64,000 nucleotides of DNA from an uncultured Desulfobulbaceae bacterium (GCA_903887485.1 CAISPV010000003.1:26133-90132), one strand, 5' to 3'; positions 9,747-20,447 are shown, counted from the first letter of the stretch. The notes: generated from the sequence alone by a model not told the origin. A program made the numbers and translations.

Positions 9747-10902
9747 ATAACGTCCTGGTTTCAATAGGGGTATAAGGCCGCAGGCAAGGTCCGACATAAT
9801 TGGCGCTGGGCCTGATCAAGCGGTTATTACGCCATTGCTCAAGGATATGGGCAGTCCAGCCCACCGCCCGGCTCATGGCAAAGATAGGGGTAAAAAGCTC
9901 GGTTGGAATCCCCATGGCCCGATAGAGGGTACCGGTATAAAAATCCACATTGGGGAAGACCTTGGAATTGGCCAGCATCGTCTTTTCAACAACCTGAGCG
10001 ATCTCATAAAAGCGAGTATCTCCTGCCTTACGGGTTATCTGCTCGGCATATTCCCTCATGATGCCGACCCGAGGGTCTTCACATTTATAAACACGATGGC
10101 CAAACCCCGGAATCTTGCCCTTGGCAGCTAGACGATTCAAAATCCACGACTCTGCTTTCTCCGGCGCACCAATGGTCTCAAACATCTCCATCACATCCGC
10201 ATTTGCCCCGCCGTGCAACGGGCCTTTCAACGCCCCGATAGCACTGGTCATTGCCGAATAGATATCAGACATGGTGGCGGCGGTGACCCGGGCGGCAAAG
10301 GTTGAGGCATTCAATTCATGATCAGCATGAAGGATAAGGGCGACATCAAGGGCGCGGACGATATCGGAGTCAGGCTCTTTTCCCTGCAGGGTATACAAAA
10401 AATTATAGGCAATGCCATGATTGGGAATAGGGGCAATAGGCTCCTGCCCATCTTTTAACCGCTGATGGGCGGCAATAATCAGGGGGATCCGTTCCGTCAA
10501 CCGCTGGGCCTTGCGCAACGAGGCATCCAGCAGGGTGTTCCCGCTGTCGGGATCCCAATGGCCCAAAGAAGAAACAGCGGTGCGCAGGACCTCCATGGAG
10601 GAAGCAGTGCGGGGAAACATCCGCAGGATCATGGTCGTTTCAACCGGCAGCAGCATACCGCCGGTGAACCCATCGAGAAAGGCCTGAAACTCAGTGAGGC
10701 CGGGCAATCTGCCATACCAGAGCAGATACGCCACTTCTTCAAAGGTGGAGTTTCGGGCCAGATCAAGGGCATCATAACCACGATAGATCAGGCGCCCTTC
10801 CTTGCCATCAATAAAACAGATCGCTGAGTTACAGGCGATAATATCGGCCAGACCTTGTTCTTTATCTTTAGTGGTTACTTTCTGGCAAGCGGGTGTTGTC
10901 AT
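9745..10902 (-). CDS. Citrate synthase (citrate/2-methylcitrate synthase family)
   Basis: 385 aa; LILHADHELNASTFAARV, GALKGPLHGGANADVM, GFGHRVYKCEDPR. Confidence 0.93.
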   Translation of the reverse strand: MTTPACQKVTTKDKEQGLADIIACNSAICFIDGKEGRLIYRGYDALDLARNSTFEEVAYLLWYGRLPGLTEFQAFLDGFTGGMLLPVETTMILRMFPRTASSMEVLRTAVSSLGHWDPDSGNTLLDASLRKAQRLTERIPLIIAAHQRLKDGQEPIAPIPNHGIAYNFLYTLQGKEPDSDIVRALDVALILHADHELNASTFAARVTAATMSDIYSAMTSAIGALKGPLHGGANADVMEMFETIGAPEKAESWILNRLAAKGKIPGFGHRVYKCEDPRVGIMREYAEQITRKAGDTRFYEIAQVVEKTMLANSKVFPNVDFYTGTLYRAMGIPTELFTPIFAMSRAVGWTAHILEQWRNNRLIRPSANYVGPCLRPYTPIETRTL

Positions 10903-11236
10903 AGGGTTACTCCTGATGAGAGTATCATATTTGTGAAAGGCAGAGGTTCTCTGGTCATATTGAACAAGTCGAATGTAACAGGAAAATCAGGGGAACGAAA
11001 TAAAAAATTTGCGCCTGACGGCAGGGTTATGAGGCGCCCGGGCAATCGCCGGTATTCGCAAGCCTGACTGGACCACACCGGATTTCATTTTTATATCGTT
11101 TTTATTTAAAGATAAATTACGATATATAAAAGGAACAAATCGCGCCGGGACTTCTTGCCTTCATCCGCTCCACGCTTTAGCGACCCCTTGACAAAAAGAC
11201 CGGCAAGCCAGCAACCATCTTCGCACAGGGTAACAT

Positions 11237-12022
11237 ATGCACCCCATCCCTCTTGTCATCGTCGCATTTGGCACAACGGCTAAGGCCCTGGCCAGTTATG
11301 AGCATCTGGACACCCGATTCAAGAATCGTTTCCCTGGCCATGAAATTTTCTGGGCCTATTCATCACGCCTGGTCAAAGACAGGGGTGCCGGACAGCCACA
11401 GAAGACGATTTTCAGTCCCCATGAAATACTGGAGACCTTGTATCGCCGGCACTATTCGTGGGCAGTCGTTCAATCACTCCACCTCCTCGGCGGCCATGAA
11501 TTCAGCCGTTTAGTGGAAGAAACGAAACAAACCCCCCTCCGCACCTCCATCGGCCTGCCCCTGCTCAGTGCCCCAGAAGATTATCTGGCCCTTTGCGCCG
11601 GCTTGTCGCCTTTAATCAACACCCATCCTGATCAGGCTATCCTTCTGGTGGGACATGGTACGGATCATCCTGCCTGGTGTGCCTACCCGGCCCTGCAATA
11701 TTTTATGCGCAGGCAATTTGGGCCGCGGATTTTTGTTGGCGTGATTGAAGAAGGATGTCCGTCAAGCACCGAAGTCATCGCCGAGATTACGGCTGCCGGC
11801 TACAAAAAAGTTTGCATCCTTCCCCTGCTGCTCGTAGCAGGCATGCATTTTCATCGGGATCTGGCTGGAGATCACCGTAATTCATGGATGAGCTTGCTGG
11901 CTCAGGCAGATATCAGTGTGGAAATTATTGAGCAGGGAATCGGGATGCTGCCAGCCATCAGTGAAATGTTCTGCCAACATATAGAAGAAGCCTTGGCGAT
12001 AATCCCTGAGAGTAAAGAATAA
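11237..12022 (+). CDS. cbiK: CbiK-type anaerobic sirohydrochlorin cobaltochelatase
   Basis: 261 aa; LVIVAFGTTAKALASYEHLDTRFKNRFPGHEIFWAYSS, LLVGHGTDHPAWCAYPALQ, LLLVAGMHFHRDLAGD. Confidence 0.88.
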   Translation: MHPIPLVIVAFGTTAKALASYEHLDTRFKNRFPGHEIFWAYSSRLVKDRGAGQPQKTIFSPHEILETLYRRHYSWAVVQSLHLLGGHEFSRLVEETKQTPLRTSIGLPLLSAPEDYLALCAGLSPLINTHPDQAILLVGHGTDHPAWCAYPALQYFMRRQFGPRIFVGVIEEGCPSSTEVIAEITAAGYKKVCILPLLLVAGMHFHRDLAGDHRNSWMSLLAQADISVEIIEQGIGMLPAISEMFCQHIEEALAIIPESKE

Positions 12023-12230
12023 CACCATTTGTGACAAAATAATTTCATTGCCTGGCTGTCAAACACAGCATAAAGAGCCGGAAAGTCCAAAAATTACGGG
12101 GAAAAGATACCGCATAAAATGATGGCCCATTCACTTGACAAACTAAAAAGCCTATAGTATTAAAGCGAAATCAATTTTTAGTTCAGAAACGGTGAAAACC
12201 AATAAACAATATTTTTGTAAGGAGGGTAAC

Positions 12231-12548
12231 ATGCCTACATTAGAACACAATGGATCTACTTTTGAGGTAGATGAAGATGGATTCCTGCTCAACTCCAAAA
12301 CATTCAATCCAGATTGGGTTGATTATGTAAAAAGTGTTGAGGGTATTGGCGAGATGACCGAAGAGCACAACAAAGTAATCAGCGCTCTCCAGGAATACTA
12401 TGTTAAAAATGGTATTGCCCCAATGGTCCGTATCCTTTCCAAGACCACTGGCTTCCCATTGAAAAGAATTTATGAGCTGTTCCCATCCGGTCCTGGTAAA
12501 GGAGCCTGTAAAATGGCTGGCCTGCCAAAACCAACCGGTTGCGTATAA
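12231..12548 (+). CDS. dsrC: DsrC/TusE family sulfur-carrier protein (true DsrC type)
   Basis: ATG at 12231 preceded by GTAAGGAGGG; MPTLEHNGSTFEVDEDGFL..., C-terminus GKGACKMAGLPKPTGCV with both conserved cysteines. ORF track starts upstream. Confidence 0.93.
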   Translation: MPTLEHNGSTFEVDEDGFLLNSKTFNPDWVDYVKSVEGIGEMTEEHNKVISALQEYYVKNGIAPMVRILSKTTGFPLKRIYELFPSGPGKGACKMAGLPKPTGCV

Positions 12549-12576
12549 TCCAACTGTTTGATTTGTTTGCCTCTTA

Positions 12577-12617
12577 AAAGGGGGAGATACCTTCTTGGTA
12601 TCTCCCCCTTTTTTTTT
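12577..12617 (+). terminator. Rho-independent terminator after dsrC
   Basis: Perfect 15-bp stem aaagggggagatacc-ttctt-ggtatctcccccttt followed by a T run. Confidence 0.95.
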
Positions 12618-12730
12618 AAAAAAATGTTGTGCCTTGCAAAAGAGTTTGATTGTAGAGATAATGAAACGTTTCCAATGTAGTACTCATCAAGTATTGGTCT
12701 GCGTGTCATCATCTCCGGGAGAAACAATCC

Positions 12731-15700
12731 ATGAACTTCTGCGCCAGAATCCTGTTCGTATTCCTGCTCACCTGTTGTTTCCCTGATCTTTCTCGCGCTG
12801 AACATCCCGCCAAGATCCCTCCCCCTTTAACCCCCTGGGTTGAATGGGTTCTCCATGGTCATGAAGCAGAACTGCTGTGTCCACCTTCCTTTAATGACTC
12901 GTCGGCTCTGCATTGCGACTGGCCATCGCAGCTTGATATCAATGTGACCGAGTCAGCCGGCTCATTCCGGCAACAATGGCTGGTGCAGGATGAACGGTGG
13001 TTACAGCTGCCAGGGGATACGGAACATTGGCCAATGGATGTCAAGGTGAATGGGCAAACAGCCCTGGTCATGAACCGGGAGGGCGTGCCCGAGATACGAA
13101 TGAAGGGCGGCGCCTGCGAAATCACCGGTCGCTTCCAGTGGTCAGCGATTCCTGAATATCTCACCATCCCGCCCCATACCGGCCTTGTGTCCCTGGCTGT
13201 AAACAAGCAGCCGATCGATTTTCCCAATCTCGACCGCACCAGCCGACTCTGGTTGCAGAGCTCAAGGACGCAGACGGAGAAAATTGAAAACAGCCTGAGC
13301 CTGCAAGCCTTTCGACTCCTTGAGGATACGATTCCCGCCCAGATAACAACATTACTCAAGCTGGATATTGGTGGGACCGCCCGGGAAGTGGTGCTGGGGC
13401 CGGCCTTTGTTACCGGACAGACCATCCCGCTGGCCCTGACCAGCGATCTTCCGGCACGGCTCGAACAAGATGGCCGGATACGGGTCCAGGTCCGGCCCGG
13501 ACAATGGACGATTAAGCTCATCACCAGACAGATTGGCCCGCTGGCAACATATCAATGGAACCGGTCTGATGACCCGTTCTGGCCCACGGAAGAGATCCTC
13601 TCCTTCCAGGCACATCCTGATCTGCGCACCGTCGAGATTGCAGGCGTTGCCGCCCTTGACCCGACGCAGACCTCCATGCCTGAAGAATGGCGAAGCTTTC
13701 CCGCTTACCGAATACCTGCCGGTGAGACCATGCAGCTCAAGGAGACCAGACGCGGCGCCGCCCAGCCTTCTCCTGATCAGTTAAGCCTGCAACGCGATCT
13801 CTGGCTGCGTTTTGACGGCTCCGGCTACACGATCCAGGACAAGATCAGCGGCCAGAAAAATAATGACTGGCGACTGGAGATGGCCCCTCCTCTTGAGCTT
13901 GGCCGGGTGGTGGTCAATAACAGGGAGCAGTTCATCACCAAAAAAGCGGGCAGCGACAAGGCCGGTATCGAAGTACGGGAAGGGCAACTGCAACTGACGG
14001 CCGACAGCAGCTATCTGCGCCGGATCGCCACCATCTCCACCCTACCGGCAACCGGCTGGGATCATGATTTCCAAAAAGTAAATGCCACCCTCCACCTGCC
14101 GCCCGGATGGAAGTTATTAAATGCCACCGGTATCGATTCCATTGCCAACACCTGGATTGCCCGCTGGAGCCTGCTCGATTTTTTTCTGGTCATCATCTTT
14201 ACCCTGGCAGTGGCCAGACTCTATTCCCGGCCGCCCTTGACCATCATCGCCTTTCTCTCCTATACGCTCAGCTATCACGAATCAGGGGCGCCACGATGGG
14301 TCTGGCTGGCAATCCTGGTGGGTGTGGCACTCTTGCGCTACCTGCCGGCCGGGAAATTCAGGCAGATCATCAAGGGATATCAGGCGCTCACCATCCTGAC
14401 GCTGATCATCATTGTCATCCCCTTTACGATCAATCAGCTCCGGGTGGGGATCTACCCGCAACTTGAAAAACCCTGGCAATCGATGAGTGCCTTCACTGAA
14501 CGAAGGCAAGAACCACAGGCTGTGGCCCCAGCCCCGGCAGAGAAAGCCCTGGCCCGAAACGCTGCAGTCATGGACTCAGCCGCAGACAAGATGTCGCAGC
14601 TGGCCGAAATCGCCACGGGCAGTGTCGCACCGGCAACGAAGTTAAAGGGCAGCCTGGCCGCGCCAGTGGCGAGTTTACCCTATCAGAGTCAGGTCCCGCA
14701 GTATGATCCGAAGATGATTCAGCAGACCGGCCCAGGGCTGCCAACCTGGCAATGGAACCAGGTTGCCATGAGCTGGTCGGGCCCTGTGCAGCGTGATCAG
14801 CAGATAAGTTTTACCCTGATCGGACCAAAAACCAATCTGGCACTGGCCTTCACCCGTATTCTCCTGATGGGCCTGCTGGCTCTGGGAATGTTGAATATCG
14901 CCTGTCAGCGCGGCAAAGGCTGGGTCTTGCCAGACTGGAAGAGCTTATTTCTGCTTCCCCTCCTGCTTTTATTGTCAGGATTCCTGGCTAGCCCTGCCTC
15001 CTGTCAGGCAGACGAGATTCCTTCTCCCGAGATGTTTGAACAGCTCCGCGCCCGACTCCTGGAAAAAGCGGACTGCTTTCCCGACTGTGCCGCTCTCACC
15101 GACATGACCGTGGCCATCAATTCGACAACCCTCGATGTGACCATGAATGTGGACAGCCAGATTGATGGGGCCATTCCCCTGCCCGGCAATGGCGATCACT
15201 GGCTGCCGCAACAGGTCCGTATTGATAACAAGGCCGCGCCCGGACTCTTGAGAAGCGAGAGGCAACTCTGGATTCTGGTGCCTGCCGGCCGCCATCAGAT
15301 CCAGATGCAAGGCAAGATCCCTCAGCAAAATACCCTCCAACTTCCACTGCCCCTCCACCCTCACCATATCACAACCGATGCCCAAGGCTGGGTGGTAGAA
15401 GGAATTAATAAGGGGATCGCCGACAATCAACTCCAGTTCAAACGGATAGTTGACAAGCAGGACAGTGCGACCCAGGTCCTGGAGACCGGGATTCTGCCAC
15501 CCTTTGTCCTTATCGAACGCACCCTGCTGCTCGGTCTGACCTGGAAGGTTGAGACCAGGATCAGCCGGACAACTCCGAAGGGATCGGCAATCATTCTGGG
15601 TATCCCGCTGCTGCCGGGGGAATCGATTGTTACCGAGGGAATCCGGGTAGAAGACGGGCAGGCCAAGGTCAATCTGGACACCGAAAGCAGTGAGCTGCAC

Positions 15701-16870
15701 TGGGAGTCTGTCTTGGAAAAAAGCGACCAGCTTATACTCAAACATGCTGACATCGATCAATGGACAGAGGTCTGGCGGGTTGATGTCAGTCCGATCTATC
15801 ACATGGAGACGGCAGGGATTCCGGTTATCCTGCACAACCAAGGCTCTCGCTGGTATCCAACCTGGCATCCATGGCCCGGCGACGAGGTGAAACTGCTGAT
15901 CTCACGGCCCGAGGGCATCGCCGGCCAGACCCTCACCATTGACAAAACCACACTGCAAGTGCGCCCAAGCGGGCGGGCTACCGAGAACAAACTGAACCTG
16001 TCAATCCGCAGCAGCCAGGGCGGCCAGCATACCATCATCCTGCCCGCGGCCGCGCAACTGCAGCAGGTCACCATTAACGGTACGGTGCAGCAGGTCCGTC
16101 AGGATGGCGCAAAGATCTCTTTACCAATCACCCCAGGAAAACAGGAAGTTGCCCTTGACTGGCGTGAGCCTTCCGGCCTTGGCATTCTTTATACCACACC
16201 CAAGATTGATCTCGGCACAGGCAGCGTTAACGCCGCCATTGATGTGACCCTGCCGCCGAACATATGGCCATTTTTCCTGGGCGGGCCACTCATGGGGCCA
16301 GCTATTCTGTACTGGTCAGTGCTGCTGGTCGTAGCGCTGGTGGCCTTTGTTCTCGGTAAAACGAAGCTGACCCCGCTGTGTTTTTATCAGCTTTTCCTGC
16401 TTGGCATCGGCATGAGCATGAGCAACCTCTTCGGGTGTCTGTTGGTAGTGGGCTGGCTCATCGCCTTGCATTTCCGGGAAACAATGCAAGCGGAGAGGGG
16501 AAGAAGCGCCTTTAATCTGATCCAGACCGGCCTCGGGGCGCTGACCGTACTGGCCCTGATGGCCCTGGTCTGGGCAATCAGCCGGGGACTGTTGGGACAC
16601 CCCGACATGAATATTATCGGCAACGGCTCCAACAGCACGATACTCCACTGGTATCAGGATGTCAGCGGTCAGCATCTGCCGCAGGCATGGCTGGTATCCA
16701 TCCCCATGTTCGCGTACAGACTGGCGATGCTGGTCTGGGCCCTGTGGATCTCCTTTACCCTGCTCGGACTGCTGAAATGGGGCTGGAAAATCGTCAGCGA
16801 GCCGATGCTCTGGGACAATACCCCGAAAAAGAAAGCTGAAGACAAAAAAGAGAAATCTGTTCAGACGTGA
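12731..16870 (+). CDS. Large hypothetical membrane protein (1379 aa)
   Basis: N-terminal signal-like segment, two hydrophobic clusters (mid-protein and C-terminal) and apparent internal duplication; no catalytic family recognised. Confidence 0.85.
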   Translation: MNFCARILFVFLLTCCFPDLSRAEHPAKIPPPLTPWVEWVLHGHEAELLCPPSFNDSSALHCDWPSQLDINVTESAGSFRQQWLVQDERWLQLPGDTEHWPMDVKVNGQTALVMNREGVPEIRMKGGACEITGRFQWSAIPEYLTIPPHTGLVSLAVNKQPIDFPNLDRTSRLWLQSSRTQTEKIENSLSLQAFRLLEDTIPAQITTLLKLDIGGTAREVVLGPAFVTGQTIPLALTSDLPARLEQDGRIRVQVRPGQWTIKLITRQIGPLATYQWNRSDDPFWPTEEILSFQAHPDLRTVEIAGVAALDPTQTSMPEEWRSFPAYRIPAGETMQLKETRRGAAQPSPDQLSLQRDLWLRFDGSGYTIQDKISGQKNNDWRLEMAPPLELGRVVVNNREQFITKKAGSDKAGIEVREGQLQLTADSSYLRRIATISTLPATGWDHDFQKVNATLHLPPGWKLLNATGIDSIANTWIARWSLLDFFLVIIFTLAVARLYSRPPLTIIAFLSYTLSYHESGAPRWVWLAILVGVALLRYLPAGKFRQIIKGYQALTILTLIIIVIPFTINQLRVGIYPQLEKPWQSMSAFTERRQEPQAVAPAPAEKALARNAAVMDSAADKMSQLAEIATGSVAPATKLKGSLAAPVASLPYQSQVPQYDPKMIQQTGPGLPTWQWNQVAMSWSGPVQRDQQISFTLIGPKTNLALAFTRILLMGLLALGMLNIACQRGKGWVLPDWKSLFLLPLLLLLSGFLASPASCQADEIPSPEMFEQLRARLLEKADCFPDCAALTDMTVAINSTTLDVTMNVDSQIDGAIPLPGNGDHWLPQQVRIDNKAAPGLLRSERQLWILVPAGRHQIQMQGKIPQQNTLQLPLPLHPHHITTDAQGWVVEGINKGIADNQLQFKRIVDKQDSATQVLETGILPPFVLIERTLLLGLTWKVETRISRTTPKGSAIILGIPLLPGESIVTEGIRVEDGQAKVNLDTESSELHWESVLEKSDQLILKHADIDQWTEVWRVDVSPIYHMETAGIPVILHNQGSRWYPTWHPWPGDEVKLLISRPEGIAGQTLTIDKTTLQVRPSGRATENKLNLSIRSSQGGQHTIILPAAAQLQQVTINGTVQQVRQDGAKISLPITPGKQEVALDWREPSGLGILYTTPKIDLGTGSVNAAIDVTLPPNIWPFFLGGPLMGPAILYWSVLLVVALVAFVLGKTKLTPLCFYQLFLLGIGMSMSNLFGCLLVVGWLIALHFRETMQAERGRSAFNLIQTGLGALTVLALMALVWAISRGLLGHPDMNIIGNGSNSTILHWYQDVSGQHLPQAWLVSIPMFAYRLAMLVWALWISFTLLGLLKWGWKIVSEPMLWDNTPKKKAEDKKEKSVQT

Positions 16871-19566
16871 TCCGGCTGGGGATTATTCCGGCTGTTGCGG
16901 TGGCGCAGCCATTTATAGCCTTCATGGCTCAGAAAAAGCGCCACCGGAAAAGGCAGTAATATCCAGAGGTCGCCGAGCGGCACATGGGCGGTATGAAACA
17001 CCTTCTGTACCGCCGCTACGTTGAGGATGATCCAGACCCACAGCAGATTGACCGCCGTGGCTACCACCATCAGACGATTGGAAAAAATCCCGAGGCTGAA
17101 GACAGAAAATTCCCAGCTCCGCATAGTCCAGCCATTGAGCATCTGGCAGGAAATCACGCCCAGCAGGGTCATGGTCATGGCCTGCCGGTGCAGTAGCGGA
17201 TCGGCCAGGGTGACGGTGCCGTATTGCCAGCCATGCAGGAGCAGAAAGGAAAGGAAAGCGGCCATGGCCGCCGTGGCCTCGATAAGCCCCAGAAAGAAAT
17301 AGCCCCGCAGAAAAACTTCCCGGTCGAGGATCTTTTCTTTTCTGCTCACCGGCGGCCGGTTCATGATGTTCTTTTCCGGCCTTTCGCTGCCCAGCGCCAG
17401 GCCAGGAAGCATGTCCGAGCCGAGATCAATGGAGATGATCTGGATCACCGACAGCGGCATCGGAATTTTCAGAAAGAATTGCAGGATATAAGGCACAAGC
17501 TCCGGCGCATTGTGGGAGAGGATGTAGGTGACAAATTTTTTGACGTTGAAATAGACGGTCCGGCCTTCCTCAATGGCGATGACGATGGAGGAGAAGTTGT
17601 CATCAAGCAGGACCATGTCCGCTGCCTCCTTGGCGACCTCGGAGCCGGAGAGGCCCATGGCGATGCCGATGTCCGCTTTTTTAAGGGCGGGCGCATCGTT
17701 GACCCCATCGCCGGTCATGGCCACCACCTCACCTGCGTTCTGCAGGGCCGTGGCGATGCGCAATTTCTGACTGCTGGCCATGCGGGCAAAGAGGACGGTT
17801 TCTTTGGCAAGTATTTCCTCCAGCTGGTCATCACCCATGTCTTCCAGCTCCGGGCCGGTGATAACCCGGTCGAAGTCCATACCGATCTGCCTGGCAATGG
17901 CTTCGGCGGTACTGGGATTGTCACCGGTGATCATCATGACCCGGATACCTGCAGCCTTGCAAGTTGCCACGGCCTCGGACACGCCCTGGCGAGGCAGATC
18001 CATGATAGCGGCAAGGCCCAGCAGGGTCAGGCCTTCCTCGTCCGCCTTGTCGTTACGGGCGATCACCAGCACCCGCAGGGCCTGGCTCTCAAATTCCTTG
18101 GCTTGGGCAAGGATGGCCTCCCTTGCCGTATCGGTGAAGGGCTGCACCGAGTCATTATTGGCCAGGTAAAAAGTGCATTTGGGCAATAGCGCCTCCACCG
18201 CGCCTTTGGCAAAGAGCCAGGTTTTATCTCCCTCCTGAAAGATGCTGGACATCATCTTGCGCTCGCTGGTGAAGATGAACTCCTGCACCTTTTTCATCTC
18301 CGGGGCCTTAATCCCCTTTTTGCGGGCCGCAGCCACCAGGGCCAGTTCGGTGGGGTCACCATGCAGACCTTCCTCGTCGATGCTCGCCCGGCAGTTGAGG
18401 AGACCGGCGGTGAGCAGGGCGGCAAGGCGATTCTCGGTGCTTTCATTCTGCTGGTCAAAAGAAAATTCGCCCGGCTCTCGATACCCTTCTCCTGAAATAT
18501 TGACCTCTTCACCACCCGCCAGCCAGAGCAGCTTGACGGTCATCTCGTTTCTGGTCAGGGTGCCGGTTTTGTCCGTGCAGATGACGGTGACACTGCCCAG
18601 GGTTTCCACCGAGTCGAGGTTCTTGATCAGGGCGTTGCGCCGGGCCATGCGCTGGCTGGCCAGGGACAATGACAAGGCAATGGTCGGCAGCAATCCTTCC
18701 GGCACATTGGCGACAATGAGGGCAATGGCAAAGGTTGAGGCGAGCACAACCCCCTTACCGGAGAAGAGACCAAGGGCAAAAAAGAAGCAGCCCATGAGCA
18801 GGGCAATGAGCGTGAGGATGCGGGTAATGTGGATGATCTCCCGCTGCATGGGGGTGATGGCCTTGCGTACATTTTTGGTGAGACTGGCGATCTTGCCGAA
18901 CTCCGTGGCATTGCCCGTGGCGCTGGCCACGGCGACCGCACTGCCGGAAAGAACGGTAGTCCCGGCAAAGACCATGTTTTTTGCATCCAGAGGACGTTTC
19001 GTCTCGCCCGGCATAAGATCGCGGGCCACGGGTGCCGATTCGCCGTTGAGCGAGGAGAGATTGAGATAGAACGAATTTGCCTCAAGGAGAATCCCGTCCG
19101 CCGCCACCTTGTCCCCCTCTTCCAGAAGCATGATGTCGCCGGGGACGATCTCGCCGGCCGTGGTTGCAACAAGCTTTCCATCCCGGCGCAGGGAAACCTT
19201 GGTGGGCATCAGCTTGAGCAGCTCCTCCATAGCCTTGTCCGCCCGATATTCCTGCCAGAAGGTAAAGGTGGCGTTGACGATCACCGCCACGAGGATAGCA
19301 TAGCCCAGGATATCGCTGCCCTCGTCCGGCGCATAATGATCGGCGACAAAGGAGAGGAGGGCGGCCACTTCCAGCAGAATGGCGAAAAAATTGCTGTACT
19401 GGCCCAGATAGGCAAGGAGATAGTTTTTTTTCGCTGCGGTTGCCAGTTCGTTAGGACCAAACTCCTTGAGCCGTCGGGCCACCTGATCGGAGCCCAGGCC
19501 GTTTTCCGAGGTTTTCAGCCGCTGAAGCAGGGCCTGGTGGTCAAGGTCAAAAAGTTGCTGCGTCAT
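16861..19566 (-). CDS. Type II P-type cation-transporting ATPase
   Basis: DKTGTLT phosphorylation motif, TGDGVNDAPALKKADIGIAMG, VANVPEGLLPT (M4), HNAPELVPYIL (M5), IDLGSDMLPGLALGSE (M6). Likely start MTQQLFDL at 19566. Confidence 0.93.
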   Translation of the reverse strand: MTQQLFDLDHQALLQRLKTSENGLGSDQVARRLKEFGPNELATAAKKNYLLAYLGQYSNFFAILLEVAALLSFVADHYAPDEGSDILGYAILVAVIVNATFTFWQEYRADKAMEELLKLMPTKVSLRRDGKLVATTAGEIVPGDIMLLEEGDKVAADGILLEANSFYLNLSSLNGESAPVARDLMPGETKRPLDAKNMVFAGTTVLSGSAVAVASATGNATEFGKIASLTKNVRKAITPMQREIIHITRILTLIALLMGCFFFALGLFSGKGVVLASTFAIALIVANVPEGLLPTIALSLSLASQRMARRNALIKNLDSVETLGSVTVICTDKTGTLTRNEMTVKLLWLAGGEEVNISGEGYREPGEFSFDQQNESTENRLAALLTAGLLNCRASIDEEGLHGDPTELALVAAARKKGIKAPEMKKVQEFIFTSERKMMSSIFQEGDKTWLFAKGAVEALLPKCTFYLANNDSVQPFTDTAREAILAQAKEFESQALRVLVIARNDKADEEGLTLLGLAAIMDLPRQGVSEAVATCKAAGIRVMMITGDNPSTAEAIARQIGMDFDRVITGPELEDMGDDQLEEILAKETVLFARMASSQKLRIATALQNAGEVVAMTGDGVNDAPALKKADIGIAMGLSGSEVAKEAADMVLLDDNFSSIVIAIEEGRTVYFNVKKFVTYILSHNAPELVPYILQFFLKIPMPLSVIQIISIDLGSDMLPGLALGSERPEKNIMNRPPVSRKEKILDREVFLRGYFFLGLIEATAAMAAFLSFLLLHGWQYGTVTLADPLLHRQAMTMTLLGVISCQMLNGWTMRSWEFSVFSLGIFSNRLMVVATAVNLLWVWIILNVAAVQKVFHTAHVPLGDLWILLPFPVALFLSHEGYKWLRHRNSRNNPQPDHV

Positions 19567-20390
19567 TTTTTGTCCCTGGCATAGAAGGCGATGGTATTCA
19601 CCGGCGTGTGCCAAAAGAGTCTTTCCATGGGGTTTTCCCGGAAGAATCCGGAAAACTGGGAAAGCCGCCTGCCGCCGATGATCATGAGTTGGAAATCATG
19701 GCGGGCCAGGTGGTGGAGGATCTGGTCCACTTCCCTGCCGGTCAGGGCGTGCTTGATGGTAAAGGGGATATCCAGAAGTTGCAGAGTGTTGGCATAGTGG
19801 CTCAGGCGGGTGTTGATCTTCTGGAACAGCATTCTGGCGGTGTGGATATCTATGGCGGCCAGCCTGCCCCTGCCCGTGGGATGAATGCTGTATATCTCCG
19901 TTGCGGCAGCAAAGGCCTTGGCCAGGGAGCTGAAAAAGGCGAATTTTTGTGCCGACAGCCGGTCTTCCCGGATGGGGAGCAGGATGTTTTCGGTTACGAA
20001 AACCGCGTTCACATGGGCAACCCGGATCACGGCCAGATTGGCGGGCAGGGATAACCGACTCAGTTTTTCGCTGAGCGAGTTCTGGAAAAACCGTTTTTGC
20101 GTCCTGAGTCTGGTGCTGCAGAAAAGGGTATCGGTTCTGGTTTCGGCAAGATATTTTCGGATGGCTGCGACCGGTTCCCCGGTCAGAAAGACCCGTTCGG
20201 TCTTCACCTTGTAATGAACGGCCGCCTCTTCGGCTATGGCCATGCTCAGTTCCACCTCCTCCCGACGGTCGGAAGGGTTGAGCACATGAAGCAGGCAGAG
20301 GGTGTAGTCAAAAAGGGCAGCGTAGCGCAGGGCATAGAGCGCCGCGACATCTGAGGAAACAAGACCGTTCATCGCGGCAATGACTTTCAT
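19563..20390 (-). CDS. Tandem universal-stress (UspA-like) domain protein
   Basis: 275 aa; MKVIAAMNGLVSSDVAALYALRYAALFDYTLCLLHVL..., second half ending LARHDFQLMIIGGRRLSQFSGFFRENPMERLFWHTPVNTIAFYAR; 4-nt overlap with the ATPase gene. Confidence 0.75.
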   Translation of the reverse strand: MKVIAAMNGLVSSDVAALYALRYAALFDYTLCLLHVLNPSDRREEVELSMAIAEEAAVHYKVKTERVFLTGEPVAAIRKYLAETRTDTLFCSTRLRTQKRFFQNSLSEKLSRLSLPANLAVIRVAHVNAVFVTENILLPIREDRLSAQKFAFFSSLAKAFAAATEIYSIHPTGRGRLAAIDIHTARMLFQKINTRLSHYANTLQLLDIPFTIKHALTGREVDQILHHLARHDFQLMIIGGRRLSQFSGFFRENPMERLFWHTPVNTIAFYARDKK

Positions 20391-20447
20391 GGACGGATCC
20401 CTCCTGGTTGTGGTTGGGGGGGAACATTTCGTGACGCTTTTCCTAAA

